64,000 nucleotides of DNA. Origin: Acidobacteriota bacterium (GTDB lineage: Bacteria; Acidobacteriota; Terriglobia; Acidiferrales; UBA7541). The position numbers were made by a program, and so were the translations under genes. Location: the NCBI GenBank assembly GCA_013286465.1, contig JABDFR010000001.1:57282-121281 (forward strand), in the 5' to 3' direction. Positions 8,817-17,480 of the stretch are shown in pieces (within the stretch, counting starts at the first letter, position 1; each line of letters opens with the position of its first letter). A model generated the notes under the pieces. It saw nothing but the letters and a program-made list of their open reading frames with translations. It did no database searches and was not told where the DNA came from.

Positions 8817-9575
8817 ATGAGCGCGCCCACGTCATCTTCCGTCGGCAAAAGCGATCTTGCCTCGCGTCTGCGGCAAATCGGTGAAGAGCGCTATCACCAT
8901 CGCCATCCTTTCCATCTGCGGATGCACGAAGGCCAGCTCACGCGCGGCCAACTGCAGGCCTGGGTACTCAATCGCTACTACTATCAAAGTCGAATCCCTA
9001 TTAAGGATGCGGCGATCCTCGCGCGCTGCGAGGATGCTGATCTGCGCCGCGCTTGGCGAAAACGCATCATCGATCATGATGGCGATGGCGACGCCGCAAA
9101 ACCCGGCGGCATCGTAAAATGGCTGCGGCTGGTGGAGGCTACCGGCTTGAAACGCGAGCAAGCGCTGACTGGCGAAGGCGTTTTGCCAGCGACGCGTTTC
9201 GCCGTCGACGCCTACGTGCATCTGGTCAGCGAAAAATCTCTGCTCGAAGCGATCGCCTCTTCGCTCACTGAAATGTTTTCCGGCTCGCTGATTACTCTGC
9301 GCGTGGATCGACTGCGGCAACATTATCCATGGCTCAGCGGCGGCCTGGCGTACTTCGAAGGACGCTTGACGCAGGCGCCCGAAGACGCAAATTTCGCACT
9401 CGATTGGGTGACGAAGCATGCGGGCACGCCGGCGGAGCAGCATCTGGCTTGCAACGCACTGCGCGCGAAGTGCGACATTTTGTGGGCGCAGCTCGATGCA
9501 CTGTATTTCGCTTATGTCGAGCCAGGTTGGCCACCTCCTGGCGCTTTTCGCCCCGTCGATCATGGGAAAAGCTAG
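8817..9575 (+). CDS. pqqC: Pyrroloquinoline-quinone synthase PqqC
   Basis: The 252-residue protein starts from the ATG at 8817; an upstream in-frame ATG (8757) would overlap pqqB and add unrelated residues. It is all-helical, of the TENA/heme-oxygenase-like fold. Signatures are YHHRHPFHLRMHEGQL, LNRYYYQSRIPIKDA, RIIDHDGD and GSLITLRVDRLRQHYPWL. PqqC performs the final ring closure and eight-electron oxidation to PQQ without a metal. It lies between pqqB and pqqD with 2 bases before pqqD. Confidence 0.95.
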   Translation: MSAPTSSSVGKSDLASRLRQIGEERYHHRHPFHLRMHEGQLTRGQLQAWVLNRYYYQSRIPIKDAAILARCEDADLRRAWRKRIIDHDGDGDAAKPGGIVKWLRLVEATGLKREQALTGEGVLPATRFAVDAYVHLVSEKSLLEAIASSLTEMFSGSLITLRVDRLRQHYPWLSGGLAYFEGRLTQAPEDANFALDWVTKHAGTPAEQHLACNALRAKCDILWAQLDALYFAYVEPGWPPPGAFRPVDHGKS

Positions 9576-9577
9576 CC

Positions 9578-9859
9578 ATGCCGCGTCCTTCGCTTGAATC
9601 GAAACCGCGTCTCGCTCCCGGTTGCCGCCTAAGCGATGTCGTCGGCCAGGAAGCCACGTTGCTGATGCCCGAAGGCGCGCTGAAACTTCGCGGGCCGGGA
9701 CTGCAAATCATCCGCAGTTGCGACGGGCAACACACGCTCGCCGAAATCGTGGCCACGCTGCAAAAGGAATTCCGCAAGGCCGATCCAAAAAAAGTAGAAA
9801 GCGACACGGCCGAATTCCTGGAACAATTAAAAAACCGACGCGCGGTAGATTTCGAATGA
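9578..9859 (+). CDS. pqqD: PQQ biosynthesis peptide chaperone PqqD
   Basis: The protein has 93 residues from the ATG at 9578: MPRPSLESKPRLAPGCRLSD at the start, then LLMPEGALKLRG, an IIRSCDGQHTLAEI segment and a C-terminal acidic helix. This is the RiPP recognition element fold that binds PqqA and presents it to PqqE. The stop codon overlaps the pqqE start as ATGA (9856-9859), indicating translational coupling. Confidence 0.94.
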   Translation: MPRPSLESKPRLAPGCRLSDVVGQEATLLMPEGALKLRGPGLQIIRSCDGQHTLAEIVATLQKEFRKADPKKVESDTAEFLEQLKNRRAVDFE

Positions 9860-11154
9860 GCCTCAAAGTAGCGCCGGCGTCCCTGCCGGCATCTTACGAC
9901 CGCAACGGCAACCAAGATCCCAAATCACCGACGGACCACAAAGCCGCAGTCGTACCGCCGGCGTCCCTTCCGGCTCCTTTAGAGCAATCCCGAAACCCAG
10001 AACCCCAACCCGGCCGCGAGCCCCAAAATTCCGCCTGCATAGTCGGCCCGCTAGCGCTAATCGCAGAAATCACGCACCGCTGCCCGCTGCATTGCGTCTA
10101 TTGCTCGAATCCTCTGGAAATGAAATCGCGCGCCGCAGAACTTTCCACCGCGCAATGGATCAGCGTATTCGAGCAAGCCGCCAAGCTAGGCACTATGCAA
10201 GTCGATCTAACCGGCGGCGAACCGTTGGCCCGGGTAGATCTTACCGAACTGATCGCCGCAGCCCGCGCCGCCAAGCTCTATACAAATTTAATTACGTCCG
10301 GCATCGGCCTGACGCAAGATCGCCTGAATGTACTCGCCCACGCCGGCCTCGATCACATCCAACTAAGTTTTCAAGATTCGCAAGCCGCGCCGGCCGATGA
10401 ATTCGCGGGCACAAACGCACACGAGAAAAAATTGTCGATCGCGGCGGCCATCGCCAAACATCACATCGGCTTCACGCTGAATTTCGTAGTCCTTCGCGGC
10501 AATCTCGCGCGCCTGGAAGAAATGATCGCCCTGGCCGAAAATCTAGGGGCCCAAAGAGTAGAAATCGCCCACGTCCAATACTACGGCTGGGCCGCAGAAA
10601 ATCGCGCCGCACTTCTGCCCACGCGCGCGCAACTCGATCGCTCCCTGGAAATCATCCAAGCCGCCGAAGCCCGCCTACGCGGCCGCCTGCGCGTGGAGTA
10701 TGTGGTCCCCGATTACTACGCCCGTTATCCCAAAGCCTGCATGGGAGGCTGGGGCCGCAAACTAATGCTGATCGATCCATCAGGCGAAGCACTTCCTTGC
10801 CACGCCGCCCGCACAATCCCGAATCTGCATTTCGAAAATGTAAAAACGCATCCGCTAGAATGGATCTGGCAAAAATCCCCCAGCTTCCAAAAATTCCGCG
10901 GCGAAGACTGGATGCAAGAACCCTGCCGCACCTGCGACCGTCGCACGATCGACTTCGGCGGCTGCCGCTGCCAAGCTCTAATGCTAGCCGGCGACGCCGC
11001 CGCCACAGATCCAGTCTGCTCGCTATCGCCCAAGCACGAACTAGTCGCAGCAATTGTAAATCGCGTCAACTCGGCAGCCACACATTCAATGGGCGGCGCC
11101 TCTGCACCGATCCAAGTGACTTCATCGTGGATCTATCGCCCCAATCCGTCATAG
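9856..11154 (+). CDS. pqqE: PqqA peptide cyclase PqqE (radical SAM) with a REP-encoded N-terminal extension
   Basis: The 432-residue radical SAM/SPASM enzyme forms the Glu-Tyr carbon-carbon bond in PqqA. The SAM cluster motif is C76-x3-C80-x2-C83 (RCPLHCVYC), followed by TGGEPL. The SPASM region shows CHAAR, CRTCDRR and GGCRCQALML. In ordinary PqqE the first cysteine lies near residue 25; here about 50 extra proline-rich residues precede it. Residues 5-15 and 33-42 are translations of two REP repeats. No other ATG, GTG or TTG lies in frame between 9856 and the core, and the start overlaps the pqqD stop, so the extension is probably made. Confidence 0.93.
   Translation: MSLKVAPASLPASYDRNGNQDPKSPTDHKAAVVPPASLPAPLEQSRNPEPQPGREPQNSACIVGPLALIAEITHRCPLHCVYCSNPLEMKSRAAELSTAQWISVFEQAAKLGTMQVDLTGGEPLARVDLTELIAAARAAKLYTNLITSGIGLTQDRLNVLAHAGLDHIQLSFQDSQAAPADEFAGTNAHEKKLSIAAAIAKHHIGFTLNFVVLRGNLARLEEMIALAENLGAQRVEIAHVQYYGWAAENRAALLPTRAQLDRSLEIIQAAEARLRGRLRVEYVVPDYYARYPKACMGGWGRKLMLIDPSGEALPCHAARTIPNLHFENVKTHPLEWIWQKSPSFQKFRGEDWMQEPCRTCDRRTIDFGGCRCQALMLAGDAAATDPVCSLSPKHELVAAIVNRVNSAATHSMGGASAPIQVTSSWIYRPNPS
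9868..9982 (+). repeat. Two REP family A copies inside pqqE
   Basis: A full copy (9868-9899, GTAGCGCCGGCGTCCCTGCC continuing to CTTACGA) and a diverged copy (9952-9982, GTACCGCCGGCGTCCCTTCC) are in the same orientation within the pqqE reading frame. The stretch between them contains AATCACCGACGGACC, matching the inner arms of intergenic REP pairs, so a whole element appears to have been captured. The insert preserves the frame. Confidence 0.85.
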
Positions 11155-11273
11155 GAACTCTCAGAGTCGCTTGCCTCTGGTACGCGCCGCGAACGGATCG
11201 AAGTGTTTTCGGCGGACGTTGACGGAACGCGTGGTCAGGCGTAGCGTTACTTCGGAAACGCGCCGGCACATCG

Positions 11274-12077
11274 ATGAATTTTCCTGTCTATCTCCGTCTC
11301 GGATCTCTGCGCGTTCATCCTCACGCGGTTTTTGAATTTCTTGCCTATGCCGTCGGCTTCCGCGTTTATCTCTTTCTGCGCCGCCGCAACGGAGATGCAT
11401 TGAACGACGTGAATCGTTGGTGGGTGATCGCGGCGGCGGCTATGGGCGCGCTGTTGGGCAGCCGCATGCTCTACTGGTTCGAAGATCCGCGGCTCACTCT
11501 GGCGCACTGGAGCGAGCCAGCTTTTCTTTTCGGCGGAAAAACGATTGTGGGCGCGCTCATCGGAGGTCTGTTTGCCGTCGAGCTAGCGAAGCATCTGATG
11601 GGGATCACGCGCCGCACCGGCGACCTGTTCGCCGTGCCGCTGTGCGCCGGGATTACCATTGGGCGCATCGGCTGTTTTCTTACCGGCCCGGAAGATCACA
11701 CCGCGGGAATCGCCACTTCCCTGCCCTGGGGCATCAATTTCGGCGACGGCATCGCGCGGCATCCCACGCAACTCTACGAAATAATTTTCGCCGTCGCGCT
11801 CGGCATCTTTCTGTGGCGCTGCATGACGGCACGGCTTCCCGAAGGCGACGTCTTCAAACTTTTCATGGTCGGATATTTTACGTTCCGCCTGGCCTGCGAT
11901 TTTCTGAAGCCGGACATTCGCGTATTGCTCGGCATGTCGGCGATTCAGTGGGCGTGCCTGTTGATGCTCGTCTATTACGCGCCGGACATTGCGCGCTGGC
12001 TGCGGTATCGCGCCCGAACGGCCGAGAGATCTCGCGCCCCGATTAAGAATCTGCCGCAGACGGAGATCCCTCGATGA
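11274..12077 (+). CDS. Prolipoprotein diacylglyceryl transferase-like membrane protein
   Basis: The protein has 267 residues with about seven hydrophobic segments. Lgt-family (PF01790) landmarks are GGKTIVGALIGGLFAVE, the signature GITIGRIGCFLTG and the conserved HPTQLYE. Classical Lgt moves diacylglycerol from phosphatidylglycerol to lipoprotein cysteines. This sequence belongs to the divergent group with GRIGCF rather than GRxGNF, so a related lipid-transfer role is possible. It is overlapped by the next gene as ATGA and lies directly upstream of a tetraether-synthase-like radical SAM gene. It is annotated as Lgt-like, with function not certain. Confidence 0.8.
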   Translation: MNFPVYLRLGSLRVHPHAVFEFLAYAVGFRVYLFLRRRNGDALNDVNRWWVIAAAAMGALLGSRMLYWFEDPRLTLAHWSEPAFLFGGKTIVGALIGGLFAVELAKHLMGITRRTGDLFAVPLCAGITIGRIGCFLTGPEDHTAGIATSLPWGINFGDGIARHPTQLYEIIFAVALGIFLWRCMTARLPEGDVFKLFMVGYFTFRLACDFLKPDIRVLLGMSAIQWACLLMLVYYAPDIARWLRYRARTAERSRAPIKNLPQTEIPR

Positions 12078-12334
12078 CGCCGGAACCGAATCAGTTCATT
12101 CCAGGCCCCGGCGCTCCGAAACCGCGCCCGTCGTGGGTTCCGATCATTGCCACGATCCTCTGCGCGATCGCCCTCGGAATCGGCTCGTGCTTTGGATTTG
12201 TCATTACCCTGCAGCCTCAAAACCGTGCGTTTAACAGCGCCTTCAGCACCTTGTTTCTTCTTTGCATTGTTGCTTTTTTTGGCGGAGTGATTTGGGCGTT
12301 TGTGAGGCTGATCAAGAATTCGAGGCGGGGATAA
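12074..12334 (+). CDS. Small two-helix membrane protein
   Basis: The 86-residue protein starts in a 4-base ATGA overlap with the Lgt-like gene. After a Pro-rich 22-residue head it has two hydrophobic helices (WVPIIATILCAIALGIGSCF and FLLCIVAFFGGVIWAFVRLI) and ends in a basic tail. No family is recognised. The radical SAM gene begins 4 bases after its stop, so the three genes form one translational unit. It could be a partner or anchor of either enzyme. Confidence 0.7.
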   Translation: MTPEPNQFIPGPGAPKPRPSWVPIIATILCAIALGIGSCFGFVITLQPQNRAFNSAFSTLFLLCIVAFFGGVIWAFVRLIKNSRRG

Positions 12335-12338
12335 ACGA

Positions 12339-13787
12339 GTGGCCGAACACGTTCGACCTTACATGTTTTATGACGTCGCGTTGACGATCTGCTCGGTTTG
12401 CTTTCGCAAACTGGAAGGCAAAATCGTCTTCCAGGATGAAAAAGCTTTTCTGCTGAAGCGTTGCCCCGAACATGGCGCCGAGCGAGTGCTGGTTGCGGAT
12501 GATATCGATTATTACCGCCGCTGCCGCGAAGTTTTTATCAAGCCGCCCGAAATGCCGGTGATTTATAACACGCCGGTGAAATGGGGCTGCCCCTACGATT
12601 GCGGCCTGTGCACCGATCACGAGCAGCACTCCTGTCTTTCGCTCGTCGAAGTTACCGATTCCTGCAATCTGCGCTGCCCCGTTTGCTACGCCGGAAGCGG
12701 GCCCGAGCGCATGGAGCATCGCTCGCTCGCGCTGATTGAAAAAATGCTCGACGCGGTGGTGCGCAACGAAGGCCACCCGGACGTGGTGCAAATTTCCGGC
12801 GGTGAGCCGACTTTGCATCCGGAATTTTTCGAAATTATCGAACTCGCGAAAGCCCGGCCCATCCGGCATTTGATGGTCAATACCAATGGAGTTCGCATCG
12901 CGCGCGAAGAAGATTTTGTGCGCCGGCTTGCCGATGCCATGCCGGATATCGAAATTTATCTGCAATTCGATTCGTTCGAGCGCGACGCGCTTCTCGAATT
13001 ACGCGGCGCCGATTTGCGCGATGTTCGCGAACGGGCGCTGGAAAATCTGAACAAGCACAATTTATCGACGACGCTGGTCGTCACGTTGAAGAAGGGCCTG
13101 AACGACGGCGAAATCGGAAAGATAATCGATTACGCGTTGACGCAGCCCTGCGTCCGCGGCGTGACTTTGCAGCCCATCCAAGACGCCGGCCGCCTCGAAA
13201 AATTCAATCCCGCCACGGATCGCCTGACGCTTACCGAAGTGCGCCGCAAAATCCTCGAGCAGACGAATGTTTTCCGCGCCGAGGACGTAATTCCTGTTCC
13301 GTGCCATCCCGATTCGCTGGCAATGGCCTACGCTCTGAAGATTGCCGGCAAAACGGTTCCGCTCACCGGGCTGGTCGATCCGGAAGTGCTGATCAGCGGC
13401 GCGCGCAACACCATCGTCTATGAGGAAGAGCCTGGGGTGCGCGATTGCCTTTTCAAGCTTTTCGCCACGAATCATTCGCCGGCATCCGGCGCCGCTTCGC
13501 TACGCGATTTGCTGTGCTGCCTGCCGCGCGTCGACGCGCCCAGTGATCTCGGCTACAAAAACATTTTCCGCGTCCTGATCGTGCAATTCCTCGATGCTCA
13601 CGCGTTCGATGTGCGCTCGGTAAAAAAGACCTGCATTCACATCGTGCATCCCGACGGCCGCTTGATTCCCTTCGATACCTACAATCTTTTTTACCGCGAC
13701 GATCTGGAACGCACGCGCCTGGCTCCGCTGCGCGCGCAAATCGTTGCGGCGCCCTCGAATCTGCTCACGATAGCCGCAAATCCTTAG
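12339..13787 (+). CDS. Radical SAM protein of the tetraether lipid synthase (Tes, MJ0619-type) family
   Basis: The protein has 482 residues from GTG 12339. Three iron or zinc motifs occur in order. An N-terminal rubredoxin-like pair is ICSVC...RCPEHG. A second cluster motif is GCPYDCGLCTDH. The radical SAM motif CNLRCPVC (CX3CX2C) is followed by ISGGEPTLHPE. The C-terminal domain has a cysteine and the PDGRLIPFDTYN block. This arrangement is the one I know from archaeal Tes, which joins lipid tails carbon-to-carbon to make membrane-spanning lipids, and from its bacterial homologues. Coupling to an Lgt-like gene supports a lipid substrate, but other radical SAM chemistry is not excluded. Confidence 0.78.
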   Translation: MAEHVRPYMFYDVALTICSVCFRKLEGKIVFQDEKAFLLKRCPEHGAERVLVADDIDYYRRCREVFIKPPEMPVIYNTPVKWGCPYDCGLCTDHEQHSCLSLVEVTDSCNLRCPVCYAGSGPERMEHRSLALIEKMLDAVVRNEGHPDVVQISGGEPTLHPEFFEIIELAKARPIRHLMVNTNGVRIAREEDFVRRLADAMPDIEIYLQFDSFERDALLELRGADLRDVRERALENLNKHNLSTTLVVTLKKGLNDGEIGKIIDYALTQPCVRGVTLQPIQDAGRLEKFNPATDRLTLTEVRRKILEQTNVFRAEDVIPVPCHPDSLAMAYALKIAGKTVPLTGLVDPEVLISGARNTIVYEEEPGVRDCLFKLFATNHSPASGAASLRDLLCCLPRVDAPSDLGYKNIFRVLIVQFLDAHAFDVRSVKKTCIHIVHPDGRLIPFDTYNLFYRDDLERTRLAPLRAQIVAAPSNLLTIAANP

Positions 13788-13802
13788 CGCCTGCGAATGC
13801 CG

Positions 13803-13830
13803 CGGACACACGCAGGAGTGCCTGTGCTAC
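13803..13830 (-). repeat. GTAG-headed hairpin, family C copy 1
   Basis: On the minus strand it reads GTAGCACAGGCACTCCTGCG and on to CCG, a CACAG/CTGTG-type stem after a GTAG head. It differs from 53820-53847 at only two of 28 positions. It lies between the radical SAM and flippase genes. Confidence 0.6.
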
Positions 13831-13918
13831 AAAAGCGATCCGCGCCGCGAACGAATGACGCACTCCGCACTTATACGAGGTGCGGGCTTGCAACGACTTT
13901 GCTAATCTTTAGCGCTGC

Positions 13919-15487
13919 GTGGAAAAAGATGAGAAATTTGCCGATGTCCCTCTCGATCCGGCTTTGAGCGCTCCCGAACTTCCCGCCAACGCGCCGACTA
14001 CTCCTCCCGAAATTCTCTCCGTTGCTTCGGGCCCGAATGTGGGCTTCAAAGTTTTTCAGAACACGATGGCGCAACTTGGCGGCAAAGGCGGAAGCATCCT
14101 GCTTTCCGCGGCCACCAGCATTCTGCTGGCGCGCTATCTGGGACGCGAGCGGCTCGGCGAATACGGCGCGATTTTCGCCTATCTTTCGATTTATTCCTGG
14201 CTGGTGACCTTCTCGCTCGAGCAGATCCTGGCGCGCGACGTTTCGCAGCGCCGCTCCGAAGCCGCCGCGCTGCTGCACACCGGAAGCGTGGTGGCCTGCT
14301 GCTTCGCGTTCGCCGCGGGAATCATCGCGCCACTGGCGGCGCCGCTATTTGGCTACGGCGGCCCGCTCCGTTGGCTGATCGCCATCGCTGCCGTCGATTT
14401 GCTGATCACGCCGCCCTTCAAAATGCCCGGGATAATTTTCCAAGTGGACATGCGGCAGTGGTACGCCGTGGGAATCGGGTTCTTCCGGCAGATTTTGTGG
14501 CTGGTCGCCGTGGCGCTGCTGGCGTTCAGCAATGCCGCGTTCTACAAAGTAATCATCGCGCGCACGATCTGCGGCCTGATCGAAACGGCCGTCACGCTCT
14601 ATTTCATTTACCGCCCCGGCTTTCTCGATGGCCCGCGCACTTTCCTCATGCCCGAAGCGCGGCGGATGATTCGCGACGCGTTTCCGCTGGTGATCTCCAA
14701 TCTCGCCGTGAATATTTACCATCGCATTGATCAAGTAATGCTGCACAAAATGTCGGGCGACAAAGTTCTCGGCCCCTACGTCATCGCCGTGCAACTCACG
14801 GAATTATTCAGCGCGCTTCCGGTGGCGCTGATGTCTTCGCTCTATCCGGTGCTGGCGGTTTCGGCGCACGACGATGTGAAATTCCGCCGCTACCTCTCCG
14901 AAAGTTTTCGCTTTCTTCTCGTGGTGGCTTTCGCGGCCTGCGCCGTCGTTACTCCGGTGGCGCGTCCGTTCATCGAACTCGTCTATGGCAAGCAATTCAG
15001 CGCCACCGCCGACTTGCTGATTGTGCTGATCTGGTCCGAGGTTCCCATTTTTTTTGGCGTGGCGCTGGGGAATGCCTTGGTAACCAAGGGCCTGCAGAAA
15101 TATTTTCCAGCGGCCACCATCGCCGGCGCGATCGTCAACGTGGCCATCAATCTCGCGGTAATTCCGCGGTACGGCGCGCTCGGCGCATCGTGGGCCACAG
15201 TGGTCAGTTATTGCCTGGCGGGAATTTTCTTCCTGCTGATTTTCCGGGAGCTGCGCCCGCTGGTTATGATCGGCCTGCGTATTTCCGTAGTGCCATTTCT
15301 GCTGGCGCTGGGAATCACGTTTGGATTGAGCGTCCTGCATTGGGCGTTCTGGTGGAAGTTGCTGCTGGCGATGGTCGCGTATCCCGCAGGCGCGTGGATT
15401 TTCGGCGCAGTGAGAAATCAAGACATCCAATACGCGAAACAAATTCTACAAACTAATTTCGATTACCTGCGCCGATCGCGAAAATAG
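13919..15487 (+). CDS. Polysaccharide flippase (Wzx/MATE-like oligosaccharide transporter)
   Basis: The 522-residue protein has a short polar head and about fourteen hydrophobic helices. The family start is recognisable as GFKVFQNTMAQLGGKGGSIL, then ARYLGRERLGEYGAIFAYLS. The mid-protein segment NLAVNIYHRIDQVMLHKMSG is typical of the polysaccharide biosynthesis/RfbX family. Such proteins flip undecaprenyl-linked sugar chains across the inner membrane. GTG 13919 is taken as the start; an ATG at 14068 would remove part of the first helix. The stop TAG lies in a partial REP (TAGCGCCGTCCCCC). The nearby glycosyltransferases fit a surface-glycan role. Confidence 0.87.
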   Translation: MEKDEKFADVPLDPALSAPELPANAPTTPPEILSVASGPNVGFKVFQNTMAQLGGKGGSILLSAATSILLARYLGRERLGEYGAIFAYLSIYSWLVTFSLEQILARDVSQRRSEAAALLHTGSVVACCFAFAAGIIAPLAAPLFGYGGPLRWLIAIAAVDLLITPPFKMPGIIFQVDMRQWYAVGIGFFRQILWLVAVALLAFSNAAFYKVIIARTICGLIETAVTLYFIYRPGFLDGPRTFLMPEARRMIRDAFPLVISNLAVNIYHRIDQVMLHKMSGDKVLGPYVIAVQLTELFSALPVALMSSLYPVLAVSAHDDVKFRRYLSESFRFLLVVAFAACAVVTPVARPFIELVYGKQFSATADLLIVLIWSEVPIFFGVALGNALVTKGLQKYFPAATIAGAIVNVAINLAVIPRYGALGASWATVVSYCLAGIFFLLIFRELRPLVMIGLRISVVPFLLALGITFGLSVLHWAFWWKLLLAMVAYPAGAWIFGAVRNQDIQYAKQILQTNFDYLRRSRK

Positions 15488-15686
15488 CGCCGTCCCCCGT
15501 AGCGCTGGCGTCCCGCGGCTCTTACGACCGCAACTTCTGGCAAGGATCGCAATCTCCGGCGGAGCGAGATGAAACCTGACGGCGATCAACCAGAATTTCT
15601 TAATCCGCGCGTGAGAGACGCCACTGGCGCAATCGTCGTCGTAAGAGCCGGCGGGGACGCCAGCGCTACGGGGGACGGCGCTACTT
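15485..15686. repeat. REP family A inverted pair with partial copies at both ends
   Basis: A forward copy (15499-15527) and a reverse copy (15639-15669) face each other. Outside each is a partial copy (TAGCGCCGTCCCCC from 15485; GGGGACGGCGCTAC to 15684), making the whole block symmetrical. The outer partial copies supply the stop codons of both convergent neighbours, the flippase and the methyltransferase. Confidence 0.8.
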
Positions 15687-16547
15687 TTCGAATACCATCA
15701 GCACGGTGCTGCCGGCGAAGCGATAGGGCGGCAGCTTCATCAGCAAACGCTTGCCAAATCGCACCAGCACATTTTCGCCGAGCAGCGGCGTATCCGCTTC
15801 CGCAACGATCAACCGGCAACCCCATTCCTTCATCAGGCGAATTACTTCGTAGGTCCAAACCACATAGACCGCATCCGAATCGTAGACAAACGGACGCGTA
15901 AGCGCGTCCGGCTCATCAATGATCATGAAGGGTGACGCCCCGCCCAGCATCGCGCGCAACTGCCCGGCCGCGCGCCGCGCCGCATAACCCGCGCGCCACA
16001 AAAAGCTCCCCGATTTCGAAAGCAGCGCATTCGGATACCAAAAAGGAAAATCCCACGCCGGCCCCAGCAAAATAATCCGCCCACCCCGCCGCGCCACCCG
16101 GTGCATCTCCCGCAAAAAGCGCACGGGCTCCACGCAATGCTCCAACGCATACGTCGAAATCACCGCATCAAAAGTTTCCGCCGCAAACGGCAGCGCCTCC
16201 CCATCCGAACAAGCCAGCCGCAAATTCCCGCCCGGCGCATGCCGCAAAAAATTCAACGCGATGTCCGTCCCAAAATATTCCCCCCGCGGCCCCAGACAGA
16301 CCGAATTCGTCCCCAATCCGCACGCCACGTCGAGAATCCGGCTACCCTCCGGCACAAACGAAGCCGCGCGCAATCGCGCACTCGACTCCGCCGTACCCTT
16401 TTGAGTCGTGGTCTCCCAATCGACTTCGAAAGCGTCCCAGTATTCCTGCAGCCTGCTCCTGAGTCGCGTACTGCGGGCGGATCGAGCAAAACCAACGGAT
16501 TCTTTTGTGGGTGTCGAAGTTCCCGTAGATTGTCTGTCTTTGGTCAA
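15681..16547 (-). CDS. Class I SAM-dependent methyltransferase
   Basis: The protein has about 288 residues if TTG 16547 (GGAG 4 bases before) is the start. The reading frame stays open to 16667 but that would overlap the upstream glycosyltransferase. The SAM-binding motif is ILDVACGLGTNSVCL, followed by GTDIALNFL, DGEALPFAAETFDAVISTYA and LEHCVEPVRFLREMHRVARR, typical of Methyltransf_11/25 proteins. It is the last gene of a three-gene minus-strand run behind an FkbM methyltransferase and a glycosyltransferase, so sugar or lipid-linked glycan methylation is likely. A decayed copy of its 3' half lies at 18885-19062. Confidence 0.85.
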   Translation of the reverse strand: MTKDRQSTGTSTPTKESVGFARSARSTRLRSRLQEYWDAFEVDWETTTQKGTAESSARLRAASFVPEGSRILDVACGLGTNSVCLGPRGEYFGTDIALNFLRHAPGGNLRLACSDGEALPFAAETFDAVISTYALEHCVEPVRFLREMHRVARRGGRIILLGPAWDFPFWYPNALLSKSGSFLWRAGYAARRAAGQLRAMLGGASPFMIIDEPDALTRPFVYDSDAVYVVWTYEVIRLMKEWGCRLIVAEADTPLLGENVLVRFGKRLLMKLPPYRFAGSTVLMVFEK

Positions 16548-16572
16548 ATATCTCCGTGCCTGGTTGCGAGAG

Positions 16573-17466
16573 TTACCCGGTTCGCTTTCGCAAGCCAATC
16601 GCCCGGCGTAGCGGGCGGGTCCAATCGAGAGCTCCGAGCCACAGACCTTCGCGCGCCGTACGAGCAAAACGCCGGACTGCCTGCGAACGCCGACGCGGAT
16701 TTTCGCGGAGCCCCTCAGGACCTACCAGGTGAGTGGCGTCATCAATCGTGCAAAGGTGCCAGCGACCGCCCGCCACCGCCAGATTGCGAATCGCCTGCTC
16801 ATCTCCCCACACGCCGGGTCGACCTGCCGGATGATACCCGTAATCGTGATTTTGATGGATGGCTACTACCGCATCGGAAGCGTCCACGACTGGAATACCA
16901 GAGCTTCGGGCGTTCCACACGAGCCAGTTGTCCCAAAAAACTCTGCCGATCACAAAATCAGACAGTTTTTGTTCGTAGAAGCCCTTTGGAAACGCAAAGT
17001 AATCGATCCAATTCCCCGTTCGCGGCTGGTTTGCTTCCAAGGCGAGTTTGCGCACGCCGGCCGCCCATCCTGGATCGCGAAAATCCAAAGGTTCCGCGAT
17101 ATCAGTGTCCCAGCGGCGTCCGACCATAAGAAAACGGCTGTGCGCCGCGCGCACACTCGATAGCGCGTGGACAAAATCGGACGTCAATATTATGTCGCAG
17201 TTGACGTAACACAGAATGTCGTGGCGGGCCATGCGTTGTGCAGGATCGAAGAAGGAACGGAGATATTTTGTTCCTTGCGGCGTTCGTTCAACATCCGGCA
17301 CATGTTGAATGCCAAGCTCGTGCGAAACCTCAGCGGCTCCCTCTTCGTCGCCAAAGAGGATCACCTCGACGTCTGGATGCAAGAGTGTCCAGCTCTTAAG
17401 CGCATTGCGTTGGATGATCGCGCTGTGTCCTCGAAAGGGCTTCGGCGTTGTGAACAGTGTGAGCAT
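16573..17466 (-). CDS. Glycosyltransferase (GT-A-like)
   Basis: The 297-residue protein starts at ATG 17466 after a GGGAGGGG ribosome-binding site. It begins MLTLFTTPKPFRGHSAIIQR, has an acidic metal-binding-like CYVNCDIILTSDF and a conserved AIHQNHDYGYHPAGRPGVW late motif. I know these features from bacterial glycosyltransferases of surface-polysaccharide loci. Donor and acceptor are unknown. It sits 14 bases after the FkbM methyltransferase and upstream of the class I methyltransferase on the same strand, as one operon. Confidence 0.78.
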   Translation of the reverse strand: MLTLFTTPKPFRGHSAIIQRNALKSWTLLHPDVEVILFGDEEGAAEVSHELGIQHVPDVERTPQGTKYLRSFFDPAQRMARHDILCYVNCDIILTSDFVHALSSVRAAHSRFLMVGRRWDTDIAEPLDFRDPGWAAGVRKLALEANQPRTGNWIDYFAFPKGFYEQKLSDFVIGRVFWDNWLVWNARSSGIPVVDASDAVVAIHQNHDYGYHPAGRPGVWGDEQAIRNLAVAGGRWHLCTIDDATHLVGPEGLRENPRRRSQAVRRFARTAREGLWLGALDWTRPLRRAIGLRKRTG

Positions 17467-17480
17467 TCCCCTCCCGATTA

